Shown here one piece after another: positions 53,172 through 63,720 of a stretch of DNA of 64,000 nucleotides. The translations under genes and the position numbers were made by a program. The notes beneath the pieces are model-generated. The model worked only from the letters and a program-made list of their open reading frames with translations, did no database searches and was not told where the DNA came from. The stretch's first letter is position 1. Every line of letters starts with the position of its first letter. This DNA is from Chlorella sorokiniana (taxonomy: Eukaryota; Chlorophyta; Trebouxiophyceae; Chlorellales; Chlorellaceae), in contig CP084617.1 in the NCBI GenBank assembly GCA_025917655.1, forward strand, positions 1,729,676-1,793,675. The letters run 5' to 3'.

Positions 53172-56100
53172 TCAAGCGCGGATGGCGGTGGAGCAGCTGG
53201 TTTCCAGCAGGCGGCCGTCTGGGTCGTACAGGCGTGCAATGCTGAGCAGCATGTCGGGCTGCGGGCTCCAGTGGGTGCTCACCCGCAGACCTCTGCAACA
53301 GGCGGGTGGGGGCAGCAGGTGGCTGCTTGCAGGCGGCAGGGTGGGCGAGGCAGGCAGCCGGGGCTAGCGGGGCTGTGCCCCGCAGGGCATCCTGCATCAG
53401 TGGCCGCATCAACAAGCTAGGGCCTGGCTGTCCCTATGCGCAAGATGTCCACCGCTTTCATGCCTGCAAGCTCCCCAGCCTGCGGCCAGAGGCAACCCTT
53501 CCGGGCCCCCTTCTCTGCGCCCTTCCAGCCGCCCCTTGCTTCCACCCTTCCCCCACCTGCGCCGGCTGTTGTCCACGCGCAGCGTCTCCAGCTGCACGCC
53601 GCAGGAGTGGGGCAGGCGCAGCAGCGCGCCGTCGCCGCCGTCCTCGGGCAGCCGCGCGTCAAAGGAGCGCCGGCTTTCCGCGGCAGTGTACAGGGTGGCG
53701 GCGGCGGGCAGGCCGGTGACCAGGCTCACGTCGTCCACTGCTAACAGGGGAGGGGGTTTGCGAGGATATGAGAGGAAAGGGGGCATCAGAGGGGTTCTGC
53801 TTGAATGCACCAGCTCTGCCGAGGCGCGCAGCGGTGCCCGCTCCCACGCATCAAGCACCTGTGACCGCCGACACCTCAAACACCTTCCACTCGCCGGTGA
53901 GCTGCCCAGAGTCCAGGCGCACCCTGGGGTGGGGGCCCAGGGGGCAGGCACAGGAAGGGGACAGCAGTCAGCTGCCGAGCACATTTTTTGAACGGCTGCG
54001 AAGCAGCAGCCTGGCCTGGGGCAGCAGCGGGCAAGCCTCGATGCGGGCAGAGCGCGCCCCCCAGCAGGGCAGAAGAGCTCCTGCACCATGCCACGCGTAA
54101 GGCAGGGTCGGCCTAGGCCAAGTGACCTTTCCAGCCACCTGCAGCGCCGCACCTGCGCGACGCCTCCTGCAGCTCCGCCGCCCCCGGCCCCTGGGCTGAG
54201 GGGGTGTAAGCGCCGGGCAGGCCCTCCCAGGCCTCGCGCGCCACCGCCACCCGCAGCGGCTGGATCTCCAGGTCGGTGCCGTCGCTGCCGCCTGGTGGGG
54301 GCGGACACAAGGTGTTTGTGTGTGCCTGTCTATGTATGTGGCTTGGGGAGGGGATGTTTGACAAGTTGGATAGAAGGGCGGCCAAGTGGGAGGTGGGAGG
54401 GGAGAGGGGGCGGGCCGGCAGAGGCAAGGGCGCACGGCCGGCGGGGCCATGTTTTGGGCAGAGCAGGCGTGGCAGGGGAAGGGGCTGCCCCTCACCCGCG
54501 GTGTCCAGCGTGATGCGGATGCGCAGCCGCTGCTCGCCGCCCCACTGCATGCAGTGCTCAACCACCGCCGCGGTCCTGCAGGAGCAGGGAAGTGCAAGCG
54601 CATGTGCGCGGGTGAACACGACTGCAGCCTGAGGGGCACCCTAAAAAGTGCCTCACGAGCGTGCGGAAACAGTGCACCGCAGCAGCAAGCGATCTTCATG
54701 CGTGCCCCACTGCCGCCGCCCTGCCAGCCCACCCACCAGTCCAGCTCAGCTTGCTCCTGAGCCATGACAGCATCCAGGTCAGGGCCTTCCCCCTTGCCCT
54801 CCTCCACCTCCTTGCTGCCGCTGCCGCTGCCGCCGGCTTCTCCTTCCTCTGCATCCACCTGCGGCAGGAGGGCGCAACAAGGGCGGGCTGGCATGCGCTG
54901 CACCAAACAGCGTGCAGCATTGCCTCACCTGCTCGCCCCCACTCCACCGCGCAGGATGCATGCCCAGGCGCCGCTCCTCCCTCCCACGGCACAGCCTCAA
55001 ACACACACCACCGGCCGCACCCGCACCCCCTCAACCCCACCCACCTCTGCAACCAGCTCAAGCGAGTCGGTCGCGGAGCGCGCCGCAAGTGCTGCTTCCA
55101 GCGCCGCAGCGGCGGCGGCCGCTGCGTCGTCGTCGAAGGCCACCGCCGCTTGCTGGGGCAGCTCCGCTGGCGAGCCTGCCGCACAGGGAAGGAGGGTGGC
55201 GTGGGGTGAGCAGGGTGCCAGCGAGGGGCACGTGCCGCTTGCCAGGCTGGCGGCCAGCGGCCATGAGCAGGCACGGCCGTGTTTCTGCCTGCAGCGGCCG
55301 CCTCCCACCGATGGTGCTGGGTCCCAGGGAGTAGCTGCCGCCATCAAACACCACCAGCCCCTCCTGCTCGCTGTGGAACCGCTCCTCCTCCCAGCACTCC
55401 GCCAGCCCGCCTGATGCAGAGCCGGCGGAGGCGCCGCCGGTGGGGCAGGCAGGGAACTGAGGGAGGGAGGGGGGCAGGGGGCTGGGCGAGGGTGAGGGCA
55501 CGGGCAAGGCGCGACGGCAGCCTGGACACGCGCTGACAGTGACCCTCCCTTGTTGCGGCCCGGCAGCCCCTTCAGCGCAAAGGCAGGGTCCAGGCTGCAC
55601 TGACGGCAGCAAGCGCGGCACCTGCAGCCGCCCGCCCTGCGCCATCTCGCGCTGCAGGCCCTCCTGGCTGGCGGCGCGCGCGACGTGCCTGCAGCCCGAC
55701 ATTGGCGCGGGCAGAAACAAGGCTCAGGCTGGGCATCCACAAACCGGCGGCCGGATGTGACAGCTGGCGTGATTGGCCACTGCCTCGTCTGCCCCGCATA
55801 GAAGGCACAAGCGGGAAGCAAGCGAGTTAACTGCCCCAAAGCTCCTGGCCCCACGGAGCTGCTGCTTGCACAGCGCCGCAGCACAGCGCCGCAGCGGCGG
55901 GAGGCACGGCGGGTGGGTTGGCGGCGGCCCCACCTGACCACGCTGTCCACGCCCTGTTCATCCACCACCCGCTCCTCCACGCAGCACTGGTGCAGCAGGC
56001 TCAGCGGCTTGCCCGCCTCGTCCAGAGCCAGGGGCTCGGGCTCGCCTGCGCCAGGGAAGGGAGGGGTGCGGGTGGTGGGGCCCCGGTGACACTAGCAGGC

Positions 56101-56564
56101 TGCGCCCGTAGGAGCGAGGGCGGCTGAAGGCGCGTGGCGACCCCCCCCCTCGCCTTCCAGCGGCCTGCTGGGCACTTGCCTGTGAATGGGCTGTAGGCAG
56201 CGGTGATGCCGCACCACAGGCCGTTGGTGACGCCGCAGAATGTGGACCACAGCGGTGGAGGCATGCGGTCCGAGGTGGAAAGCTCGCCGAGCGCCCGCAT
56301 GCGGATGGGCGGCGCCAGCGGAGGCTGCTCCGCCGCTGGCGCTGCCTTGCGTGCAACTGACGGCTGCTGCTGTTGCGGCCCCTGCTGCCTGCCACTGCTG
56401 GGGCGTGGTCGGCTGCGCGGAGCTCCGCTGAAGCCGCTGCCGCCCTTGCCGCCCTTGCTGCTGCTGCCCCTGCGCTTGCTGCTTTCCGGGCCCCCTCCTG
56501 CCGCACGGGCAATAGATGGTCTTCTGACAAGACTCCGGGAAGTATCTGAGCGAGCAGCAGCCAT
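53172..56564 (-). CDS. Plastid-type protein resembling the DUF3598 (lipocalin-like) family
   Basis: Exon 1 (56564-56180) has a Ser/Arg/Ala-rich transit-peptide-like start (MAAARSDTSRSLVRRPSIAR) and then LWSTFCGVTNGLWCGITAAY. Exon 2 (56045-55934) reads EPEPLALDEAGKPLSLLHQ and ERVVDEQGVDSVVR, after a GC-AG intron (56046-56179). Later exons lie near 55688-55560, 55420-55300 (EGLVVFDGGSYSLGPSTIG), 55170-55050, 54860-54740, 54570-54500 (EQRLRIRITLDT), 54290-54150, 53930-53880 (LTGEWKVFEVSA) and 53740-53565 (DDVSLVTGLPAAATLYTAAE). The last exon (53292-53172) reads WSPQPDMLLSIARLYDPDGR and ends SCSTAIRA. The gene is clearly real. Its 'W-G-ITA-YSP' start, 'GEWKVFE' and C-terminal 'R-YD-DGRL' pattern recall DUF3598 proteins of cyanobacteria and plastids, but this is from memory of the pattern only. 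No enzymatic motif was seen. Confidence 0.6.
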
Positions 56565-57321
56565 CAAGCCTGTACAGCGGGAAAAGGCAGACGCAGCAGG
56601 TGAGTGGCGGCGGCAGTGGCGGCAGACAAAGGTCAGCCAGACACCGCAGCATCGTTGTTGATTTCTTGGCTCGGTTGATTGCAGCAGAGAGTGAGAGTGG
56701 AGGGGCCAGAGCAGCAGTCCAGGCGCACAAAAGCGCGCAGGGCGCGAGCCGCAAGCACCTCACCACAAGCTTCGGCACTGCCGGACAGCATGCATGTCGA
56801 TACAGTTGGTGGCATCATAAGTTGTGAACAAGCACGTTTTTCGCCAACCAATCTGCAACGCTGCTTGCAAAAGCACGGGTGCGAGTGAAGTATGCTGCTG
56901 CGTCTCAATTGAAGCTGATTCAACAATGCGGCTTTCTTTGCCGCAAATGGGAATGAAATGAATCCAAGCCGGCCGATTCCCACGTGTGTTTCATGCAGAC
57001 TGGCGACAAGAGAGAGACAGAGCGCCTGAACTTTACAATTGATTCCTCATATCGACCGGTATTGCTACATCGAAAAGAGGTCCCTGCAGTTGACGGGTTC
57101 CTGCTTCTCACGTTTCGGGTGCCCTCATCTGCGCTTGTGCGCTTGCTCAGGTAGGAAATGCCTTGAACACGACTCATGTGTTGGGAAATGCACGCATGCA
57201 AGGCTGGTGTCGTGGAGAGTTTGCAGCCGCTGCCGCCTTTGGAGGCGGCGCGCCAGGCGTCGTTTGGTGCAGCCTTACTCACACGGCCTTATTTCAGCCT
57301 GGTGCAGCCGCTTTTGAAAGC
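56565..57321. promoter_or_regulatory. Divergent promoter region (DUF3598-like / TMEM14)
   Basis: There are 757 bases between the divergent start codons. The segment 56800-57100 is distinctly AT-richer. Splice-like words (TCAG near 57146-57151 and 57293-57298) mean a non-coding 5' exon of the TMEM14 gene cannot be excluded. No named regulatory motif is visible. Confidence 0.35.
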
Positions 57322-58080
57322 ATGTATGACTTCTGCTTCACACCCATCTACGCCGCCTTGCTGGCGCTGGGCGGCGTTGTCGGCTTCCTCGCCAAGGGCT
57401 CCCTCGCGTCGCTGGGTGGGCCCCGCTGCCGGAGCAACAGACATCATGCTTTGCCGCTTGCCCTTTGCCGCATGGCTGCGCCCCTTTGTTCCTTGTGAGC
57501 GGCCACCAGTCTAAGACTTCTTTCATTCTCCACGAAATCGATCCTTGCCCCCTCCCATGCGTACCCAGGCGGCGGCCTCGGCTCCGCCGCCCTGCTGTCG
57601 GCATGCTCCTACATCTCGCTCCAGTCCTACCACCGCGGTCAGCTGTGCCGCTCCTCCACCTTCATGTCTCTAGGTGCTCGGCCCGAGGAACGCAGCAGAT
57701 GCATGTTTGAGAATGTGTGGCTGACATGCCTGCTGACGACGCATCACCAGCTGCATGTGAAACAACGCCCACATTGCGCGCTGCGCCCCTGCAGTGATCA
57801 GCAGCGCTCTGACCTACGTGATGTGGCAGCGCTTCAGCCGGACGGGCAAGGTGATGCCTGCGGGAGTTGTGGCAGTGCTCAGGTGAGAGGCTCCTGCGGG
57901 CCAGACTGCAGGCGGCTCGCAGCCAGCTGCTGGATGTCGTTGCAGCAGGGGAGCTCCCGGCTGCGCGCTCAAGTGCTTGCTGTACCCCCCCCCACCGCCT
58001 GCAGTGCCGCCATGACGCTGTTCTACCTGTGGAACCTGCTGCTCTTCAAGCCCAACCTGCCCTCGCCAAAGCAGCACTGA
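57322..58080 (+). CDS. TMEM14 / FAX-family small membrane protein
   Basis: Four exons (57322-57415, 57569-57673, 57795-57882, 58005-58080) join in phases 1, 1 and 2 without any correction into 120 residues. The protein starts MYDFCFTPIYAALLALGGVV (helix 1), has the glycine-rich segment FLAKGSLASLGGGGLGSA, then SACSYISLQSYHRG, then helix 3 around ISSALTYVMWQRF with RTGKVMPAGVVAVLS, and helix 4 (MTLFYLWNLLLF) before a short PSPKQH tail. This four-helix layout and the R-T-GK-MPAG motif are characteristic of the TMEM14 family. Plant members (FAX proteins) export fatty acids from the plastid envelope; mammalian members work in mitochondria. No transit peptide is encoded in these exons, so the compartment is uncertain. 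A TGTAA poly(A) word follows at 58163. Confidence 0.88.
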
Positions 58081-58162
58081 CACGTGGCGGGGGACGACCA
58101 GCAATTTCACTGACGATGCTGCTATACATGAACGTGAACAATTTTGCCGTGTCGTCTCTCTC

Positions 58163-58167
58163 TGTAA
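58163..58167 (+). terminator. TGTAA poly(A) signal of the TMEM14 gene
   Basis: A TGTAA word lies 83 bases after the stop codon in T-rich sequence, the usual green-algal polyadenylation signal and spacing. Confidence 0.6.
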
Positions 58168-58360
58168 GTTTGACTTTGACGCAGCAGCCATGCAGTGAGG
58201 TCCTCAAGCAGTCGAACTGGTGTGTGTGCAGTTCTAAATTGCTGGTTCTCGTTTGCTCTGCATGCAAGTTCATTTTGAAAGGGCGTGCTGCCTCACTTCT
58301 CAGCACCAAAAGCTCTCAAGTACAGGGACCGGTACCGCGCGTTCATAGCACGGTGTGATG

Positions 58361-61292
58361 CTATCGTTCTAGCGCACGCGCAGCGGCCTCTTTGGCCTCA
58401 GTGGCAGCATCGCGGTGGCCCAGCCCCTCCACCGGGACGCCGTCTGCGGGCAGCGGGCGCAGCCGGGAGGCCTCGGTCTCGCGGTAGTTCCCCTCAAGCT
58501 CGACGCCATAGGACGGGGGGGGCGCAACGAGTAGTCGACAGCAATCACCTGCTTGAAAGGGCAGGGAGGGAGCCCGCAGGGCAGGCGCAGGTGAAGGTGC
58601 AGGCAGAGCACTTTCAAGAGTGTTGCAACAGCCGTCAGCCACTGCCACCGGGGGTGCAGCTTGCTGCAGCGGTGGCACGGGCAGCAGCGGGGCAGGCCCC
58701 AGCCAAAGGCAGCTGCAACATCCCACCTTTGCAGGCACCCAGCTGCCGTCCCGCTGGCGGTACATCACCTCCTGGCCTTTTGTGTACTGCTGGTCTGGGT
58801 CATGTCTGCCGCTGTCAGGCTGCCGCTGCTGTTGCTGCTGCTGCTGCTGAGGGATGGCTACACCTCCATCGGCCACGCCAGCCCGCCGCAGCGCTGCGTC
58901 TCGAGCCGCCTGCTTGGCATCAGCAGGCTTGGCGCCGTGGCTGCCGTGGCGGTGGCCTGTGGGCTGCCCGCTGCTTGCCGCTGTCTGCTGCATCACGCTC
59001 TGCTGCTCAGGGGGCAGGTCGTACTGCAGTGTGCCCTCAAATGCTGGTCCTGCGCACGAGGCCAGGGCAGGGAACCAGAGGACTCAGCCGCGTAGGCCAT
59101 GCAGCTGATGCATGCCGACGACAGCGTTACGACACCATGCCCGTCAGCTTCTGGACTGCACGCATGCAGCTGCGAACAGAACCGCAGAGCTCACCTGCCA
59201 GGCTGCGAGCACCCGCCCCCGCCAAGCAAATGCGTCGCACTCACGTCGCAGCTGCAGCACAGAGGGAGAAGCACGGTAACGGTCAGTAATAATTGAATAG
59301 AGAGCTGAAAGAGGAGGGAAGCCCACACAAGCCCAGCTTGCAGGGAAGGGGACGTTCAAAGGCTTGCACAGCGGCGGCGCAGAGGTGGCGGCGACCAGGG
59401 CAACTGTGCGAAGGGCGACAGCACACCGGTTCCAAGGCTGTGGCAGGCCCGTTCGAATAATTTTGTTAGTTGCACGAGCGAAGGACGCCAAAAAGCGGCA
59501 GTCGTTCGGCTGGCCCGTGAGCTAAACGGCTGCAGAAGTTTGGTACTTGGTGTTGTTCCAAAGCTCGTAGAAGCATAGATAACGACAGAGAGAGAGGTTC
59601 GATGCAGGGTGTAGTCTAAAGCGGTACATGACGTGCCGCCAGCCGCACCCTCCCTCCAGCAAAGGGCGCAGTTGGCACCTGGCTGGAGGCGCACGCAAGA
59701 CGCTTGCACTGCTGTACTACGCTCACAGAGCCCAAGGAGAATAATGGGGACTGCGTCGCGAGATGTTGCCCGCAGCCCCCAGCAGCACCCTGCCTGCTTC
59801 GCCGCCCCTATGCAGCAGGAGCGGAGCACGGTACACCCTTGCCATCCCCTCCCTGACCTGCGAGTTGAGCTCCTTGAACGCGTCGTCGTGCTCGCTGTGC
59901 ACCATGTGGGCCAGCTCATGCAGCAGAGTCTCGCGGATTCGGTCGTACCGACGGAACCCTGCCGGACAGGAAGGGGAGGGGTGAGGGGTGAGCGAGCGCA
60001 GCCGACACAGGGGCGGCGTGGTGCCGAGTCAGCAGCCAGCTGCCGCTGCAATGCAGTCTCATGCAGCAGCATGCTGCAGGGGCAGGCGTGCGAGCTTGCA
60101 GCAGAGGGTGCCCCAGCAGGCGGTGCAGCCGAGCAGGGGCACTCCCTCCCCGCTGGCGTGCAGGGCGTTGCCTGGTGCGCGCCGACGCCCAGCACCCCGC
60201 CCCACACCCCAACCCACCCCGCAGGTCGTCGGTGCGCAGGCGCAGGCTGATTTCCTGGCCGGCGTTGATGTTGACGCCCAGGATGCACACAGGGCTGACC
60301 CCCACCTTGCCCTCAGGCGGCATCTCGCTGCACAGGGGGCCAGCAGAGGCCTCCTAAGAGGGGGCACAGGTGAGGCCGGGGCTGGGCATGCCTTTGCAGT
60401 AGCCAGGGACGCGAGCGCGGGCAGTTGCGCTGAGCGACGGTCTGGCGGAAGATGGCGGCGTGACGCATGCGGCGGCGGCTGCTGCGCCCACCTGAGCAGC
60501 CCCACGGTCCACCGGTGCTGGCTCATCACGCCCACGATGCCGGGGTCTGAGGCCAGCCTGAACAGGGACGCAGCACAAGGCTCAGCGGCAGCTCAAAGAA
60601 GTGCAGAAAGACAGGGCAGCCGACACAGCACAAGGACGTGCGCGTGGACGCCTGGCACAGCCTTGCAGGTGTGCCAAGCAGCAGCAGACCCACCTGTGCA
60701 GCAGCCTCAGCGCCTCTGCCGGCGGCGGGGTGAGCCCGGGCCGCTGCCACGCCTCGTACCGCTGGAAAGTGTACTGACCAAGCGGTGGCCGGCTGCTCTC
60801 TGGCGCCGCCCGGCCCGGCGCAGCTCCCGGCGCAGCTCGTGGTCAAACGACGGCGCCCGGCTGTCCTCCCGCGCCGCCAGCACAGCCTCCACCGCCTCCG
60901 CACGGCTGGCCAGCATCTTCAGCTTTGCGCCGCTGTGAATGCCTGGCTTAGAAGGTAGTGTGTTCAGGGAGGTCAACGTGATTGCAACAAGCGTGCAGTG
61001 GGCAGGGAGGCAAGCGACACGGCCGGTGCACAACGCAACACCCAGCGGGCGCAACAGCCACGCAGGCTGGCACGAACCCACCCGCCTGCTCCAGCGCGTC
61101 AGTTGCTTGATCCTGCAACCTGATAGCTCCCTTGGCGCCCGGCATGAAGAGCTTGATGGTGTGCGGCGCTACGCCGAACTTGTCGGCCAGCGCCGCACCC
61201 AACTGCTGCAGCGTGGCGCCGGCGGGGAGTGCAACTTCGGCAGCCTGCTTAGAGTAGGTCACCGTGACTCGGGTCATCTGCTCCTCCGTCAT
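58361..61292 (-). CDS. Ubiquitin-like + WLM-domain zinc metalloprotease
   Basis: Exon 1 (61292-61082) starts MTEEQMTRVTVTYSKQAAEV and is a ubiquitin-like fold (GVAPHTIKLFMPGAKG). Exon 2 (60942-60694) holds a charged helix and the start of WLM (LGQYTFQRYEAWQRPGL). Exon 3 (60557-60491) reads LASDPGIVGVMSQHRWTVGL. Exon 4 (about 60354-60218) reads VSPVCILGVNINAGQEISLR. Exon 5 (59958-59858) carries the catalytic RETLLHELAHMVHSEHDDAF, a zincin HELAHxxHxxHD motif. Downstream exons (about 59050-58361) encode a Gln-rich linker and a Tudor-like tail (TKGQEVMYRQRDGSWVPAKV, GVELEGNYRETEASRL) ending AARALER. WLM proteins (Wss1/SPRTN-related) cleave DNA-protein crosslinks or SUMO/ubiquitin-linked targets; plants have Ubl-WLM proteins of this layout. 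Frame slips occur near 60812 and in a C7 run near 58520, as in neighbouring genes. Confidence 0.8.
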
Positions 61293-61960
61293 TTTTTTAA
61301 TAGTGGGTGGCTCAGCTCTAGCGGCGACAAGCCGACAGCAGAGGAGGTGCTAGATTGATCACTGACACGAGGAGGCAGGACTTTAAGGGCAGCATTTCCT
61401 CAACTTTACATCCAGGTTCCAAAGAAGCGTCTAAATTCTTAGCAAAGCCATCAGGTGAGCCTTCCGAGGCGCCTCTTTGTCCCGGTCTTTCTACTTCGTA
61501 CCCGGCGGGCCATTTGGGTCCACAGCAGCCCCACAAGCTGTACCATACCTGCATACATCTCGAGCTTCACCCAGCCGCCCCCTTCCTTCTGCATCCCGCA
61601 CCTTCCAGAGTCAGCGCCGTCGCATCACCTCAGAGGTGAGTCGCCACGCTGCTGCAGCCATGCAGCCGGGGCAAGAGAGACGAAAGAGCGGGATAGCAGC
61701 AGCAGTCAGCGTGCGCGCGGCCGCAAGTCCAATGTGGCAGGCGGCGGCGGCAGCAGCGGCGGCGGCGGCAGCACGCACCTGGAAACCGGCTGCCCTGGCA
61801 TGCAACAGCATGCACGTGGCCAATGCTTGCACGTGCCACTAGTTTCTGCTTCTGTTATGATCTTCTGGCGGTGGGTCTCCCGCCACGGCCTGGCTCGTGT
61901 GCCCATGCGCTCACCACTTCTCCCTGGCCATCTGCCTGCAGCCTTTGACCTTTCGTCAAC
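61293..61960. promoter_or_regulatory. Divergent promoter region (Ubl-WLM protease / MBF1)
   Basis: There are 668 bases between the divergent ATGs. It includes a GGCGGC/GCAGC-rich tract (about 61735-61775). A 5' UTR intron for MBF1 is possible: AGGTGAG at 61635 and a CTGCAG at 61937-61942, 19 bases before the ATG, would fit. No coding exon is supported. Confidence 0.4.
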
Positions 61961-62945
61961 ATGAACTTCTCGGGCCAGGACTGGGACACTGTGGTGATCA
62001 GCAAGAAGCGTCCCACAGCGTAAGCGAAGAAAGCGTTGCTGTGCGACAACTGTGCCGGTGTTTGGTGGCTGTGTGTGGTAGCCGCTGTGCATGCATCGTA
62101 GCGCGCCCCCATCGCTGGTTCTGTGCTGCAGAGCTGCTGCGCAGAAGCCGTCCAACGTGAATGCGGCCATCAGGGCAGGCGCACAAGTAGACACCGTCAA
62201 AAAGCAGACAGGAGGCAACGCCAGTGCAGCACGCGGCCCCATCAAGAGCGCAGGTGCCACCTCACGCGAGCATGTCGATTATGCTTGTTGTTGTTGCTGC
62301 CTGACATGTGCAGACCAGCTTTGCAGCTGACCAGCTTTGAAGCCTGCAACAGCTGAAACATAGTCTTCAGCCCGTCTTCTTGCTTGCCGCAGCCAAGCTG
62401 GAGAATGACACGGAGACGTTTGAGCACGAGCGCGTGAGCAGCGAGCTGAAGAAGCAGATCCAGCAAGCGCGACTGGCGAAGAAGCTTACGCAGGCGCAGG
62501 TGGGACCCGCAGCTGCTCAGTCGAGCGGTTGGGCTGGCACTAGTGATAGGGCCAGCTTGGCGCAGTCGGGACAGTCCAAGGTCTTTTGCAATCTCTCGCG
62601 GCTTCGTACAGGCAGTCAACGTGCACCTAGCTCATTCGCTGCTATTACCTCATGCGTGCAGCTTGCACAAATGGTCAACGAAAAGCCGCAGCTGATCAAC
62701 GAGTACGAGAGCGGCAAGGCCATCCCCAACCCGCAGGCAAGCTCAGTTTTGGTTGTAGCATGGCGAAGGCGTTCCATGAAAGTCGAGGTTGCTGGCTCAC
62801 GGATAAGGGGCACGGCCAAGCATTGTTGCCTGGTTGCACAAGTGCTTGGACTAATTTGTCCGTCGTCTTGTGCATTTTGCAGATTCTGTCCAAGATGTCG
62901 CGTGTGCTGGGCGTGACGCTAAAGAAGAACCCCGGCAAGAAGTGA
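61961..62945 (+). CDS. MBF1: Multiprotein-bridging factor 1 (MBF1)
   Basis: MBF1 is a small transcriptional coactivator that bridges TBP and bZIP-type factors and also acts at collided ribosomes. Five exons (61961-62019, 62132-62253, 62393-62499, 62662-62736, 62883-62945) join in phases 2, 1, 0 and 0 with no correction into 141 residues, the normal length. The N-terminal MBF1 domain starts MNFSGQDWDTVVISKKRP, then PSNVNAAIRAGAQVDTVKK. The C-terminal helix-turn-helix reads SSELKKQIQQARLAKKLTQA, LAQMVNEKPQLINEYESGKA and ending LGVTLKKNPGKK. The last intron (62737-62882) is GC-AG, with the strong donor CAG/GCAAGC. A TGTAA poly(A) signal lies 72 bases after the stop. This is the last gene before the telomere. 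Confidence 0.95.
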
Positions 62946-63016
62946 AGCGTCGCCTGCTGTGCTATGTCCCCTTGATTTCATTCCCCGCACACAAGCATGC
63001 TCGCCTTGCACCGCCT

Positions 63017-63021
63017 TGTAA
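63017..63021 (+). terminator. TGTAA poly(A) signal of MBF1
   Basis: A TGTAA word lies 72 bases after the MBF1 stop codon and fits green-algal polyadenylation. Confidence 0.65.
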
Positions 63022-63640
63022 ACTAGCTGTCTCACGAAAAGAGTTATCGTTGCACAACAAAGCAATCATGGATGCGTGTTGTTGCTATTACATTTGCTAT
63101 GCTTGAGAAATTGCACAATTCATCCAAGATGGGTGAACCTGGCCCCGACCGTAGTGAGGGGGAACATGTGGATGGATGTTCATTGGTCTTACGTTTGAAG
63201 AGGCCTGGTGCGGGTTGATGAATGCAGACATGTTCAGCAGCAAAATGCTGTATGGAGCGTGGTGTGGATAACTAAGAATTAAACAGTTGGAGGAACATCA
63301 GCAACTTTTCAAGTCACACGTACGGTTTGTAAGATTGAGTTTTCCCAAAGCGGACAACCGCGGGCGCCTTACCGAGCAACGAAGCGACATCACATCTCTA
63401 CAGATGCCTTGTGGCAGTCGAAACCACGTGTCATGCTTAATGAAGGGTAGCTATGGCAAAAGATCCATCCGCAAACATCACATTATTTAGGGTTTGTGGT
63501 CTCATTGAGCCAATTCTTCACAAGGAGGAGATCCACACGCACCGTCCCTTAACAACACGCGTCATGATTGAGTATCATGCCCAAAATGGCTAATTGTAAC
63601 TAGACGCAAAGCTTGTTGATGAAAAATCAAAAAAATGTCT
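63022..63640. other. Subtelomeric unique sequence, AT-richer
   Basis: About 600 bases between MBF1 and the telomere-like repeats. GC content is much lower than in the rest of the window. A 67-codon open frame at 63287-63490 has no recognisable features and lacks the usual algal codon bias, so no gene is called. I see no tRNA, no transposon end and no subtelomeric satellite. Confidence 0.5.
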
Positions 63641-63720
63641 AGGGTTTCAATTAGGGTTTCAGAAAACCTAAACATGGGTTTAGGGTTTCAGGGTATTAGG
63701 TATTAGTTTTTAGTGTTAGG
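63641..63720 (+). repeat. Degenerate telomere-associated repeats
   Basis: Variant units such as CTAGGGTTTCA, TTAGGGTTTCAG, GTATTAGG and TTTTTAGTGTTAGG mark the centromere-proximal edge of the telomere, where old repeats have mutated. Confidence 0.85.

Noticed and set aside
63287-63490. 67-codon ORF in the subtelomere
   Set aside because: It is AT-rich, has no motif or splice signals and is unlike the other genes in base use.
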